A stretch of 14,365 nt of DNA, from positions 1 to 14,365 of the forward strand of contig CAKUNY010000040.1 in assembly GCA_934668605.1 (NCBI GenBank), in the 5' to 3' direction. Of this stretch, positions 7,328 to 14,252 are shown piece after piece. Position numbers and translations under genes: made by a program. The stretch is from an uncultured Oscillospiraceae bacterium (GTDB taxonomy: Bacteria > Bacillota > Clostridia > Oscillospirales > Oscillospiraceae). How positions within the stretch are numbered: the first letter of the stretch is position 1; each line of letters begins with the position of its first letter. The notes below the pieces were generated by a model. It made no database searches, was not told where the DNA came from, and saw only the letters and a list, made by a program, of their open reading frames with translations.

Positions 7328-8026
7328 TCAGAAAAAGAACTTCCGGTGCAGAGACTTCCGAAGGGGCTTACAGATGGCAATGATCAGCAGCATACCGCCC
7401 AGGATCACGCCCGCGGCTAAGGGGTACAGCGACCAGAAGAGCACCGTGTGGATCTGGAACGTCACATTGAGCAAAAACTCAATGAGCACCGCAAGGCCGC
7501 CCGATAAGATGAGCGCGCCGCCGAAAATATACAGATACCCCGCGCGGACATAGCGCACCAGCGCCACAACCGCCGTTAAAAGCAGGCCGATCGCCCCCGT
7601 GACCGGGAAGGCGAACGACAAGAACCAGCCGCCCTTCGTCGCCAGATCGATATACAGAAGATACAGCCCGATGGCCGCAAAGTCGACCGGCACGAAAATG
7701 ACCGGGTTCGGCCGCTTGAACCACATCGGCAACACGATCAGCACGTACAATAGCCCGATCGCGCCCGAGGCGTAGCCCGACCAGACGATCCCGCCGTTGA
7801 TGCGCCAGTCGCACAGCAGGCAGATGACCGCCGGCAGAAGCGCCAGCATGGTCATGACGAACAAAATCCCCGAGCGGTTCACGTCCTCCGGCTTCACATG
7901 ATGATCGGGCGGATAGGGCGCGTCCGCCTGCGGTCTTGAAAGATCGGGGTGGAACACCCGCGTTCCGCACAGCGGGCAGACCGTCTCGCTTCCCGCGAGC
8001 TCCACGCCGCAATTGACACAATACAT
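7328..8026 (-). CDS. Zinc-ribbon multi-pass membrane protein (DUF6320-like)
   Basis: A 232-residue protein with an N-terminal zinc ribbon (C3, C6, C17, C20 in CxxC-x10-CxxC spacing) and a proline-rich linker to about residue 50. About five or six hydrophobic helices follow to the end, closing with a basic tail (KPLRKSLHRKFFF). The layout matches a clostridial family of zinc-ribbon membrane proteins that I associate with DUF6320 and that occur beside acyltransferase/esterase genes; the family name is from memory. The start at 8026 has AAAGGA 9 bases upstream. It follows the esterase-acyltransferase gene by 57 bp on the same strand, so the two probably form an operon. It may anchor or assist that enzyme at the membrane; its function is unknown. 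Confidence 0.75.
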   Translation of the reverse strand: MYCVNCGVELAGSETVCPLCGTRVFHPDLSRPQADAPYPPDHHVKPEDVNRSGILFVMTMLALLPAVICLLCDWRINGGIVWSGYASGAIGLLYVLIVLPMWFKRPNPVIFVPVDFAAIGLYLLYIDLATKGGWFLSFAFPVTGAIGLLLTAVVALVRYVRAGYLYIFGGALILSGGLAVLIEFLLNVTFQIHTVLFWSLYPLAAGVILGGMLLIIAICKPLRKSLHRKFFF

Positions 8027-8083
8027 AATCCCAGTTCCTTTCTATCTCAGGCAGCGCCGCATGATGGATGGCGCTGTCTTCCT

Positions 8084-10246
8084 TTATCGTGCGTTGCTCT
8101 CGACCGTCACATGCAGGCCGAGGCTGTGGAGCACGCGGTAAAAATGCAGCTCCAGCTCCGGCTCTTTGATGTTGCGCACGCAGCTGACATACACCGTATC
8201 GCCCCAGGTCACGACCCCGCAGTTGTGCGGCGCGTTGGCCTGCGGGCCAATGACAAAATCAAAGCGCTCGATATACGGGCGCATGACCTCCGGCACCTGC
8301 ACGACGCCGAGGTTTGACATACACAAGCACGCCTTGCACTCGCCCACCGCGTTGAAGGCCGCCTTCATGGCGATATTTTTGATGAAAAGCGGCATCACGC
8401 GCAGCACGGGCGATTTTTCGCTTGCCACGTTTGTCGCGATTTTCGCGCGCATCGTCTTCGCGTCGTTGCCGAGCCCCATCGTGTAATGCACGAGCCGGCA
8501 GATCTCATCGAACGTATAGGCGCCCAATCTCGGGTCAATTTCCGCGTTTACATAGGACGCGAAGTTTCGCAGCGTGTGGCTCGGGAAGAGCTTTCTGAGG
8601 TTCACCGGAACTGTCACCTTCACAGGCTTTCTGCGCCGCCGGATGGGCACCTTCTCTGCCTGCAAATGGTCTAACGCCTGCATCATCGCCGCGCATAAAA
8701 GCTCCGTCACCGTGACCCCGTGCGCCTTCGCGCAGGCCTTGACCTCCGGGACGCGGAGCATCATCGTGACGAGGTTCACATACCCATCGGGCTCCGGCGT
8801 GCCGCTCAGGTGCCAGGCGGTAGCCTCTTTGCGGCTGGCCTTCACATCACCCGCGTACCGCAAGAAGCTGTCTTCGAGCTCTTCTTCGTCGGGCTCCTCG
8901 AGTCTGCCGAGAACGCCGCATTCCGCCGGAACGTTCAGCGCATATTTTTCGCTTAAATACTCGGCCAGCAGCGTCTTTAAAAAGATGAGCCCGCCCGTGC
9001 CGTCGGTGACGGCGTGGAAAAACTCGACAGCCATCCGGTTTTTATATACCAGCACGCGGAATGCGCATTTTCTGACGCTGTCAAACGGCACATGCTGAAG
9101 CGGGCAGCTTTTCTCCTCCTGAATATCCGGCGCTTTGGGGATCTGCTCTAAATAATACCAGAACGCGCCCCGGCGCAGGCGAACGGCGATGGACGGAAAG
9201 CGCCGCACCGTCACATCCAGCGCCGCGCGCAGGGTCGGAAGGTCGATAGGCTCGGTGAGCGTGGCGGAGAGCCGGAAGTAATTGGTCCATGTGCGCCGCT
9301 TGGCCGCCGGATAAATCTTCGCCGCGTTGTCGAGCTTCATCCAGCGAAGGCTCTTGGCGGGCGAGAGCGTTTTGTCCAAAAAGTGATTGATGGACTGGAA
9401 ATCGTCCTGCATGTTTTCGGCGAGGCAGTATAACACATACGCGTGCCAGCGCTCGGGGGCGATGTGGAGCTTGCTTTTGCAGCCCGCGTCCAGGAGCTTC
9501 TGGTGGAGCCGTCTCGCGTCGTCCAGCAGAATTTCGTCTCCGCCCGCGAAAAGTAAGGACGGCGGCAGGTCTTTCAAATCGCCAAAGAGCGGCGAGCAGA
9601 GGGGATCTTTTGCGTTTTCCGTGTAGCAGGCCGAATAAAAGTCCAGCAGCTCTTTTGACAGCGACGGGTCATTGTCCCGGTTCTCATCGAACGTCTCGCC
9701 GGACTGCGTCAGATCTGCCCACGGGGAAATGGCGATGATCCCGCACGGAAGCGGCAGCTTCAGCTGCTTAAGACGCAGGCACAGCGCGTAGCAGAGTCCG
9801 CCGCCCGCCGATTCGCCGCAGAGCAGGATCTGGTTCGGGCCGTAGCCCTTGGAAAGAAGGTACTGATAGCTCACCACCGCGTCGTCCAGCGCCGCCGGGA
9901 ACCGGTTTTCGGGTGCCAGGCGATACGCCGCGCAGAACACGCGCACACCGCACTCGTCCGCCAGCGTTGCGGCAAAGCCCTTGGCATAGTCCAGATTGCC
10001 GCACGTGTAGCCGCCGCCATGCAGATACAAAACGACGCCCGTGCGCCGTTTGTCCTTCGGCATGAGCCACGCGCCCTGAAAGCCGCCGAAATCGTGCTCG
10101 CGGACATAGACCTCCCGCTTGTGAATGGCCGTCATCAGCTCGCCGAGCTTGTCCTGCCCCTTGCGGGTGACCTCGAGCGAGCAGTTGGCGACGAAGGGCT
10201 TGAAAAAATTCAGCTGGGCGCGAACCAGTTTTGCGTGCAGCTCCAT
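8084..10246 (-). CDS. Fused HSL-type esterase and condensation-fold acyltransferase
   Basis: A 720-residue two-domain protein. Residues about 30-295 are an alpha/beta hydrolase of the hormone-sensitive-lipase type: oxyanion motif HGGG (76-79), nucleophile S146 in GESAGG, and probable D237 and H268 completing the triad. Residues about 315-715 resemble alcohol acetyltransferase/condensation-superfamily enzymes, with an HxxxDG motif HAVTDG (411-416) and a PVNLRKLFPS segment typical of the fold's second half. There is no signal peptide, membrane segment or carrier domain. The start at 10246 is chosen for AAAGGA 10 bases upstream and a promoter just before it; the frame stays open 36 codons further, across the promoter. 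Together the domains suggest making and breaking esters of an unknown lipid or alcohol. It shares an operon with the zinc-ribbon membrane protein. Confidence 0.82.
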   Translation of the reverse strand: MELHAKLVRAQLNFFKPFVANCSLEVTRKGQDKLGELMTAIHKREVYVREHDFGGFQGAWLMPKDKRRTGVVLYLHGGGYTCGNLDYAKGFAATLADECGVRVFCAAYRLAPENRFPAALDDAVVSYQYLLSKGYGPNQILLCGESAGGGLCYALCLRLKQLKLPLPCGIIAISPWADLTQSGETFDENRDNDPSLSKELLDFYSACYTENAKDPLCSPLFGDLKDLPPSLLFAGGDEILLDDARRLHQKLLDAGCKSKLHIAPERWHAYVLYCLAENMQDDFQSINHFLDKTLSPAKSLRWMKLDNAAKIYPAAKRRTWTNYFRLSATLTEPIDLPTLRAALDVTVRRFPSIAVRLRRGAFWYYLEQIPKAPDIQEEKSCPLQHVPFDSVRKCAFRVLVYKNRMAVEFFHAVTDGTGGLIFLKTLLAEYLSEKYALNVPAECGVLGRLEEPDEEELEDSFLRYAGDVKASRKEATAWHLSGTPEPDGYVNLVTMMLRVPEVKACAKAHGVTVTELLCAAMMQALDHLQAEKVPIRRRRKPVKVTVPVNLRKLFPSHTLRNFASYVNAEIDPRLGAYTFDEICRLVHYTMGLGNDAKTMRAKIATNVASEKSPVLRVMPLFIKNIAMKAAFNAVGECKACLCMSNLGVVQVPEVMRPYIERFDFVIGPQANAPHNCGVVTWGDTVYVSCVRNIKEPELELHFYRVLHSLGLHVTVESNAR

Positions 10247-10270
10247 GAAAAACCGTTCCTTTCTGTGTGT

Positions 10271-10284
10271 CGCCGTTTCCGGCG
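10271..10284 (-). other. 5' leader hairpin of the esterase-acyltransferase operon
   Basis: CGCCG-GAAA-CGGCG on the minus strand: a perfect 5-bp stem capped by a GNRA tetraloop. It lies between the predicted transcription start (near 10288) and the ribosome binding site (10257-10262). It may stabilise the 5' end of the mRNA; no ligand or regulator is implied. Confidence 0.5.
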
Positions 10285-10294
10285 TTGAATGTAT

Positions 10295-10323
10295 ATTATA
10301 GCATTCCCCGTATCCGTTGGCAA
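10295..10323 (-). promoter_or_regulatory. Promoter of the esterase-acyltransferase operon
   Basis: Read on the minus strand: TTGCCA (10323-10318), 17 bp, then TATAAT (10300-10295). Both hexamers and the spacing are identical to those of the galK promoter. Transcription would start near 10288, about 42 bases before the ATG. Confidence 0.78.
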
Positions 10324-10374
10324 GCCCACCGGAACGTACTCTGCCGGATTCCACCGGGCACCTCCGAATCTATT

Positions 10375-10481
10375 CGTAGGGGGCGATGCCCACATCGCCC
10401 CGGCATGTAAACCCGATTTTACGGAAATCCCCGGCGAATTCGATAGTTCCCAATGGGGCGATGTGGGCATCGCCCCCTACG
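10375..10481. repeat. Palindromic intergenic repeat element, copy B
   Basis: A 107-bp non-coding element with perfect 27-bp terminal inverted repeats (10375-10401 and 10455-10481). Each arm folds locally into a 9-bp hairpin with a 4-base loop (10380-10388 with 10393-10401). It has the same orientation and centre as copy A (7196-7305). It lies between the 3' end of trkH and the promoter of the esterase operon. With the trkH terminator and that promoter it accounts for most of the 351-bp gap between the two genes. Confidence 0.85.
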
Positions 10482-10523
10482 GCAAATCTGGTACGCTTTA
10501 TAAAATCCGATGCTTTGGCACAC

Positions 10524-10552
10524 AAAGGGCAGGAAACAGTGTTTCCTGCCCT
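10524..10552 (-). terminator. Probable terminator of trkA-trkH
   Basis: AGGGCAGGAAACA (10526-10538) and TGTTTCCTGCCCT (10540-10552) form a perfect stem, with the innermost pairs opening to make the loop. It lies about 45 bp beyond the trkH stop. On the minus strand it is followed by TTTGTGTG, a poor U tract, so termination may be partial or the hairpin may protect the mRNA 3' end. Confidence 0.6.
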
Positions 10553-10597
10553 CAGTAGCTTTCGCTATTTTATATGCGCAAATACGCTGCGCGCCCG

Positions 10598-12043
10598 TCA
10601 GGTCTTTTTCGACCATGTGCTCGGCAGCAGAAGAACGAGCATGGGGTAAATCTCGAGCCGTCCGAAGAGCATATCGAGGCACAGAACGGCCTTGGCAAAC
10701 GGGCTGAACATTGCGAAATTTCCCGCGGGGCCGACGAGGCCGAGGCCGGGGCCAATGTTATTGAACGTTGCCAGAACCGCCGTGATCGTCGTCGAGCCGT
10801 CGAAGCCGTCGAGCGAGACAAGAAGCACCGATACCATGCAGATGAGCACGTACAAAATGAGATACCCGCTCACCGCGCGCACCGTATCCTGCCCCACGGG
10901 CTTGCCGTCGATGCGCATGACCTTGACCGTGCGCGGACGAACGAGGCGCCGCACCTCGACCTGCGCCGCGCGGACTAAAATCACCAGCCGCGAGACTTTG
11001 AGGCCGCCGCCCGTCGAGCCCGCCGACGCGCCCACGATCATCAGAAACGCCAGAATCACGCGCGAAAACTCCGGCCAGAGGTCAAAGTTTTCCGTGCCGA
11101 AGCCGGTCGTCGTAATGACGGACGAGACAGAGAACGCCGCGTGGTGGATGGCCGCGTGAAAATTGGGATACATCGGAAGGATATTCACCGTGATCATCGC
11201 GATGGAGGCCAAAATAATGCCCACATACCAGCGAAGCTCCGTGTTTTTAAACGCGAGATCAAACTTTTTTTGCAACAGGAAGAAGTAGATCGAGAAGTTC
11301 ACGCCGAACAGCGCCATGAAAACCGTCGTGACCGTCTGCAAATACGGGCTGTAGCTCGCGAACGAATCCGCCTTGATGGCAAAGCCGCCCGTACCCGCAG
11401 TCGCAAACGCGTTGCAGAGCGAGTCAAAAAGCGGCATGCCGCCGGCAAGATAAAACACCAGCTGCACGAGCGTGAGCGCAAAATAGATCGTATACAAAAT
11501 CTTCGACGAGTCGACCATCCGGGGAACCATTTTGCCGACCGTCGGCCCCGGGCTCTCGGCGCGAAGCAAGTGAATGCCCTGCCCGCCCTCCATTTTCACA
11601 ATGGCCAGCATGAACACCAGAATGCCCATGCCGCCCAGCCAGTGCGAAAAGCTCCGCCAGAGGAGCATGCAGCGGCTGAGCGCCTCAACGTTCGGCAGGA
11701 TGCTCGAACCCGTCGTGGTAAAGCCCGAGATCATCTCGAACACCGCATCTAAGTAAAACGGGATTTCGCCCGAGAGCGTAAACGGCAGCGCGCCAACGAG
11801 TGACAGCACAATCCAGCCCAGCGCCACGGTGATGAGGCCTTCTTTTGCATAGATCGTCTTCGTCCGAGGCTTCGATAGCTTCATGGCCGCAAAGCCGCAG
11901 ATCGCCGCCGCCAGCGCCGTATAGAAAAACCAGACGCCGGAAGGTTCGCGGTAGATGAGCGCCGCCGCGATGGGAAGCACCATGATGGCCGACTCGATGA
12001 GCAGAATCGCGCCCTGAATGTAAAGAATCATCCGTTTGTTCAT
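10598..12043 (-). CDS. trkH: TrkH, potassium uptake channel subunit
   Basis: A 481-residue membrane protein of the TrkH/KtrB superfamily that passes K+ into the cell. The four pore repeats each carry a recognisable selectivity-filter segment: TTTGSS (109-114), ATAGTGGFA (214-222), TTTGFGT (311-317) and NNIGPGLG (428-435). The intramembrane loop region SAGSTGGGLKVSR and the C-terminal GRLEIYPMLVLL are characteristic. There are about ten membrane helices, and the length is standard for TrkH rather than the shorter KtrB. The start at 12043 has AGAGGA about 7 bases upstream, inside the end of trkA. Only 3 bp separate it from trkA, so the two are cotranscribed and probably translationally coupled. 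Confidence 0.95.
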   Translation of the reverse strand: MNKRMILYIQGAILLIESAIMVLPIAAALIYREPSGVWFFYTALAAAICGFAAMKLSKPRTKTIYAKEGLITVALGWIVLSLVGALPFTLSGEIPFYLDAVFEMISGFTTTGSSILPNVEALSRCMLLWRSFSHWLGGMGILVFMLAIVKMEGGQGIHLLRAESPGPTVGKMVPRMVDSSKILYTIYFALTLVQLVFYLAGGMPLFDSLCNAFATAGTGGFAIKADSFASYSPYLQTVTTVFMALFGVNFSIYFFLLQKKFDLAFKNTELRWYVGIILASIAMITVNILPMYPNFHAAIHHAAFSVSSVITTTGFGTENFDLWPEFSRVILAFLMIVGASAGSTGGGLKVSRLVILVRAAQVEVRRLVRPRTVKVMRIDGKPVGQDTVRAVSGYLILYVLICMVSVLLVSLDGFDGSTTITAVLATFNNIGPGLGLVGPAGNFAMFSPFAKAVLCLDMLFGRLEIYPMLVLLLPSTWSKKT

Positions 12044-12046
12044 GGC

Positions 12047-13420
12047 CTATCCTCTGCGCTTTTCGAGAATGTCGTCGAGCTCGTTGAGCCCCGTGACGCT
12101 TGTGACAACGACGACCGTGTCGCCCGGCTCGATCGTATCCTGGCCGCTGGGAATCAGAATCTTCCCGCCGCGGTTGATGCAGCCGATGAGAAGATTCTGA
12201 CGGAGCCGGAGCGTTTGCAGCGGAATGCCGCAGACGGCGGAGCCTTCGGCCACACGGAACTCCAGCGCCTCCGCCTTGCCGCCGACGAGCTTGTAAAGCG
12301 TCTCGACATTCGAGCCCAGCGAGTTCTGCATGGAACGGGCGTACCGGCAGATGACGTTCGACGTGCTGAACCGGGGGTTAAAGACACTTCCCAAGTCCAT
12401 CGTCTCGATGATCGACTGGAACGAGTACCGGTTGATCTTCGTGATGACCTTGACCTTCGGGAAGGTCTTGCGCACGTAGAGCCCCATCAGGACGTTTTCC
12501 TCGTCGATGCCTGTGAGCGCGGCGAATGCGTCCGTCTGGGCAATGCCGCACTCGCGGAGGAACCCTTCGTTCGTTCCGTCGCCATGCAGGATCTCGGCCT
12601 TGGGAAGCAGTGACGAGAGCTGCACGCACCGGTCATAGTTGACCTCCGTGATTTTGACTCCCACGCCGAGGTCTGTCAGCTGCTTGGCAAGATAATACGC
12701 GATGTGCCCGCCGCCGACAATTAGAACTGTCCGCACGCGCGAGGACGCGAGCCTGATCTGATGGAAGAACGCCTGCGCGTCGCGGATCGACGCGACAAAC
12801 GAGATGCGGTCGCCTGCCTCCAGCCGGAACGAGCCCGAAGGAATATAGACCTCCTGCTCGCCGCGCTCGACCGCGCAGATAAGAATCTTGGCCTTTACGA
12901 GGTTCGGCAGCTCCATGAGCGTCTTGCCCGCGAGAATGGAGTCCTGCGGGATCTGCACCTTCAGAAGCTCCACATGGCCGTTTGCAAACGTATCTGTTTT
13001 GATGGCCGACGGAATGCGCAGTGTCCGGGCAATCTCAGTCGCGCACAGTAGCTCGGGGTTTACCGATAAGCTCAGCCCCAGATCATCTGAAATCAGCGAT
13101 AATTCTCCGCTGTACTCGGGATTCCGGACACGGGCGATCGTGTGTCGCGCGCCGATTTTCTTCGCCACCAGGCAGCAAAGAAGGTTCAGCTCGTCCGACA
13201 TCGTCACCGCGATGAGAAGGTCGGCCGAGTCCACGCCCGCCTCCATCTGCGTCGCGTACGTCGCGCCGTTTCCCTCGACGCACAGAATATCCAAGTCCTC
13301 GCTCGTCTGCTGCAAGGGCTCGCCGCTTCGGTCGATGATCGTAATTTCATGCCCCTCGCGAGACAGCTGCTCGGCAAGCGTGCTTCCGATCTTGCCGTCG
13401 CCGACAATCACAATTTTCAT
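12047..13420 (-). CDS. trkA: TrkA, NAD-binding regulator of potassium uptake
   Basis: A 457-residue cytoplasmic ring-forming regulator that gates TrkH in response to nucleotides. It has the full double architecture: RCK_N 1 (1 to about 135) with the Rossmann motif GDGKIG (7-12), RCK_C 1 (about 140-225), RCK_N 2 (about 230-350) with a second Rossmann start VLIVGGGHIA, and RCK_C 2 (about 370-455). Length agrees with classical TrkA (about 458). The start at 13420 is chosen for AGGAG 7 bases upstream and a promoter just beyond. The frame stays open a further 199 codons upstream, but that stretch is antisense to another gene. The second GGGHIA lacks the last glycine of a perfect GxGxxG, as is common in the second RCK. 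Confidence 0.95.
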   Translation of the reverse strand: MKIVIVGDGKIGSTLAEQLSREGHEITIIDRSGEPLQQTSEDLDILCVEGNGATYATQMEAGVDSADLLIAVTMSDELNLLCCLVAKKIGARHTIARVRNPEYSGELSLISDDLGLSLSVNPELLCATEIARTLRIPSAIKTDTFANGHVELLKVQIPQDSILAGKTLMELPNLVKAKILICAVERGEQEVYIPSGSFRLEAGDRISFVASIRDAQAFFHQIRLASSRVRTVLIVGGGHIAYYLAKQLTDLGVGVKITEVNYDRCVQLSSLLPKAEILHGDGTNEGFLRECGIAQTDAFAALTGIDEENVLMGLYVRKTFPKVKVITKINRYSFQSIIETMDLGSVFNPRFSTSNVICRYARSMQNSLGSNVETLYKLVGGKAEALEFRVAEGSAVCGIPLQTLRLRQNLLIGCINRGGKILIPSGQDTIEPGDTVVVVTSVTGLNELDDILEKRRG

Positions 13421-13457
13421 AGCAAGACTCCTGATTTCATCATTCGTTGATATTCTC

Positions 13458-13486
13458 ATCTTAACACGTTCCGCCGGGAAAAGCAA
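13458..13486 (-). promoter_or_regulatory. trkA-trkH promoter
   Basis: On the minus strand: TTGCTT (13486-13481), 17 bp, then an extended -10, TGT-TAAGAT (hexamer 13463-13458). Its -35 is about 35 bp from the -35 of the divergent promoter at 13521-13550, so one regulator could affect both. Confidence 0.55.
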
Positions 13487-13520
13487 TTGCACGCCTGTAA
13501 AGAAAAAGCGCGCCGCGCAA

Positions 13521-13550
13521 TTGACAAACAAAACCGCCGTGTGGTAGAAT
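13521..13550 (+). promoter_or_regulatory. Promoter of the 158-residue hypothetical gene
   Basis: A perfect -35 TTGACA (13521-13526), 18 bp, then an extended -10, TGG-TAGAAT (hexamer 13545-13550). Transcription would start near 13557, giving a leader of about 23 bases before the ATG at 13580. Confidence 0.78.
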
Positions 13551-13579
13551 CTAAAATGATATGCAAAGGTGGAAGCGGC

Positions 13580-14056
13580 ATGGACGCGTGGATGCTGGAC
13601 AGACGGGTGCTCAGGAATGATCTTCTGGATATCTTCGCCGCGCTGGGCAATTTGCAGACGCAGTACGACTGGGTCATTACCGGTCACAGCATGTGGTATG
13701 GGAATAACTGCCCGGAGGATGTCCGCGCGCACTGGCAGTGGACAGGCCTTTTGATGAACGGACAGGAACTGGCGGAGCACCTTTCCGCAGGATACGTCTG
13801 GTTTCTGGAGGGCGCTGTTTTGTCGGCAGTCCCGCTCGGGACGCGTGTAGAAGATGTTGACCGGTACGAGCCCAGCTGGGAGGTCGATTTCCGCGCGCCG
13901 GAATACCGGTTCCAGACGCCTCTGACGAAGCTGGAGCTGATGCTCTTCGACGGCTACGCGTGGGTCATTGTCTGCGACGCGGCCTTTTCTGAAACTGTTC
14001 AAAGGCATCTTCCGCAAGCGCAGCCGCCGGACGCGTTTTTTGCCGGGCTTGGCTGA
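13580..14056 (+). CDS. Hypothetical tryptophan-rich protein, 158 residues
   Basis: I do not recognise the family. The predicted protein is soluble and acidic, with no signal peptide or membrane helix, and is unusually rich in aromatic residues: eight tryptophans, including HWQW and MWYG. The segment WEVDFRAPEYRFQTPLTKLELMLFDGYAWVIVCD reads like an alternating-strand core, so a small mixed alpha/beta fold is likely. The start at 13580 has AAGGTGG (13566-13572) at good spacing. In-frame ATGs at 13556 (almost at the transcription start) and at the 13487 frame opening are less likely. It has its own strong promoter and a terminator at 14088, is transcribed divergently from trkA, and appears to be a single-gene unit. 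Its strong consensus signals argue that it is a real gene. Confidence 0.75.
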   Translation: MDAWMLDRRVLRNDLLDIFAALGNLQTQYDWVITGHSMWYGNNCPEDVRAHWQWTGLLMNGQELAEHLSAGYVWFLEGAVLSAVPLGTRVEDVDRYEPSWEVDFRAPEYRFQTPLTKLELMLFDGYAWVIVCDAAFSETVQRHLPQAQPPDAFFAGLG

Positions 14057-14087
14057 CTTCTGCCGCGCATCGTATCGTCAGTTTGGT

Positions 14088-14109
14088 AAAAGCAGGCTCT
14101 CCTGTTTTT
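14088..14109 (+). terminator. Probable terminator of the 158-residue gene
   Basis: A CAGG-CTCT-CCTG hairpin (14093-14104) extended by a G-T pair and by AAAA (14088-14091) pairing with the TTTTT tract (14105-14109). The core is short. It lies 31 bp after the stop codon. Confidence 0.55.
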
Positions 14110-14123
14110 ATAAACGCGGGTCA

Positions 14124-14199
14124 AGCGTTTCGCTCCGCCTCGGTTTCCTCACCGAGTCAAAATCAGAGGATCACAAAATAGCGGCAGGTGCCCCTGCCG
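14124..14199. other. Cluster of three small hairpins in the intergenic region
   Basis: AGCG-TTT-CGCT (14124-14134), CTCGG-8 bases-CCGAG (14139-14156) and a perfect CGGCAGG-TGCC-CCTGCCG (14182-14199) lie in a row between the preceding terminator and the tRNA-Leu fragment. The last is not followed by a T run, so it is not a typical terminator. They could be remains of repeat elements or a structured leader. I see no coding potential here. Confidence 0.45.
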
Positions 14200-14208
14200 T
14201 TCCTATCT

Positions 14209-14252
14209 GCGCCCGTGGTGGAATTGGCAGACACGATGGATTTAGGTGTCGT
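14209..14252 (+). tRNA. 5' portion of a tRNA-Leu (anticodon UAG); 3' half absent
   Basis: GCGCCCG (14209-14215) fits a 5' acceptor strand. It is followed by TG, a D arm with stem GTG/CAC (14218-14220 with 14232-14234) and a D loop of GAATTGGCAGA, typical of bacterial tRNA-Leu, and an anticodon loop TTTAGGT (14241-14247) with UAG at the right place. Beyond the loop the match fails: the 3' anticodon strand should read TCCAT to pair with ATGGA but reads GTCGT. No TTCAA-type T loop and no CGGGCGC acceptor partner occur before the window ends. It is therefore a truncated or interrupted tRNA gene, not a functional tRNA as seen here. Confidence 0.6.

Noticed and set aside
10247..10354. A 36-codon N-terminal extension of the esterase-acyltransferase
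   Set aside because: It would include the -35/-10 promoter and the leader hairpin; the ATG at 10246 has a ribosome site.
7196..10481. The two palindromic repeats as a CRISPR array or riboswitch
   Set aside because: There are only two copies 3 kb apart with no spacers, and they lie at 3' ends or between convergent genes, not in leaders.
7196..10481. Composite transposon with insertion sequences at its ends
   Set aside because: The repeats are about 110 bp and non-coding; no transposase, recombinase or target duplication is visible, so only the weaker claim of a bracketed cassette is made.
13421..14017. A 199-codon upstream extension of trkA on the minus strand
   Set aside because: It runs antisense through the promoter region and the 158-residue gene, shows no TrkA homology, and trkA has a proper ribosome site and start at 13420.
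14182..14199. CGGCAGG hairpin as a terminator before the tRNA fragment
   Set aside because: No T run follows on the plus strand, and the 158-residue gene already has a better candidate at 14088-14109.
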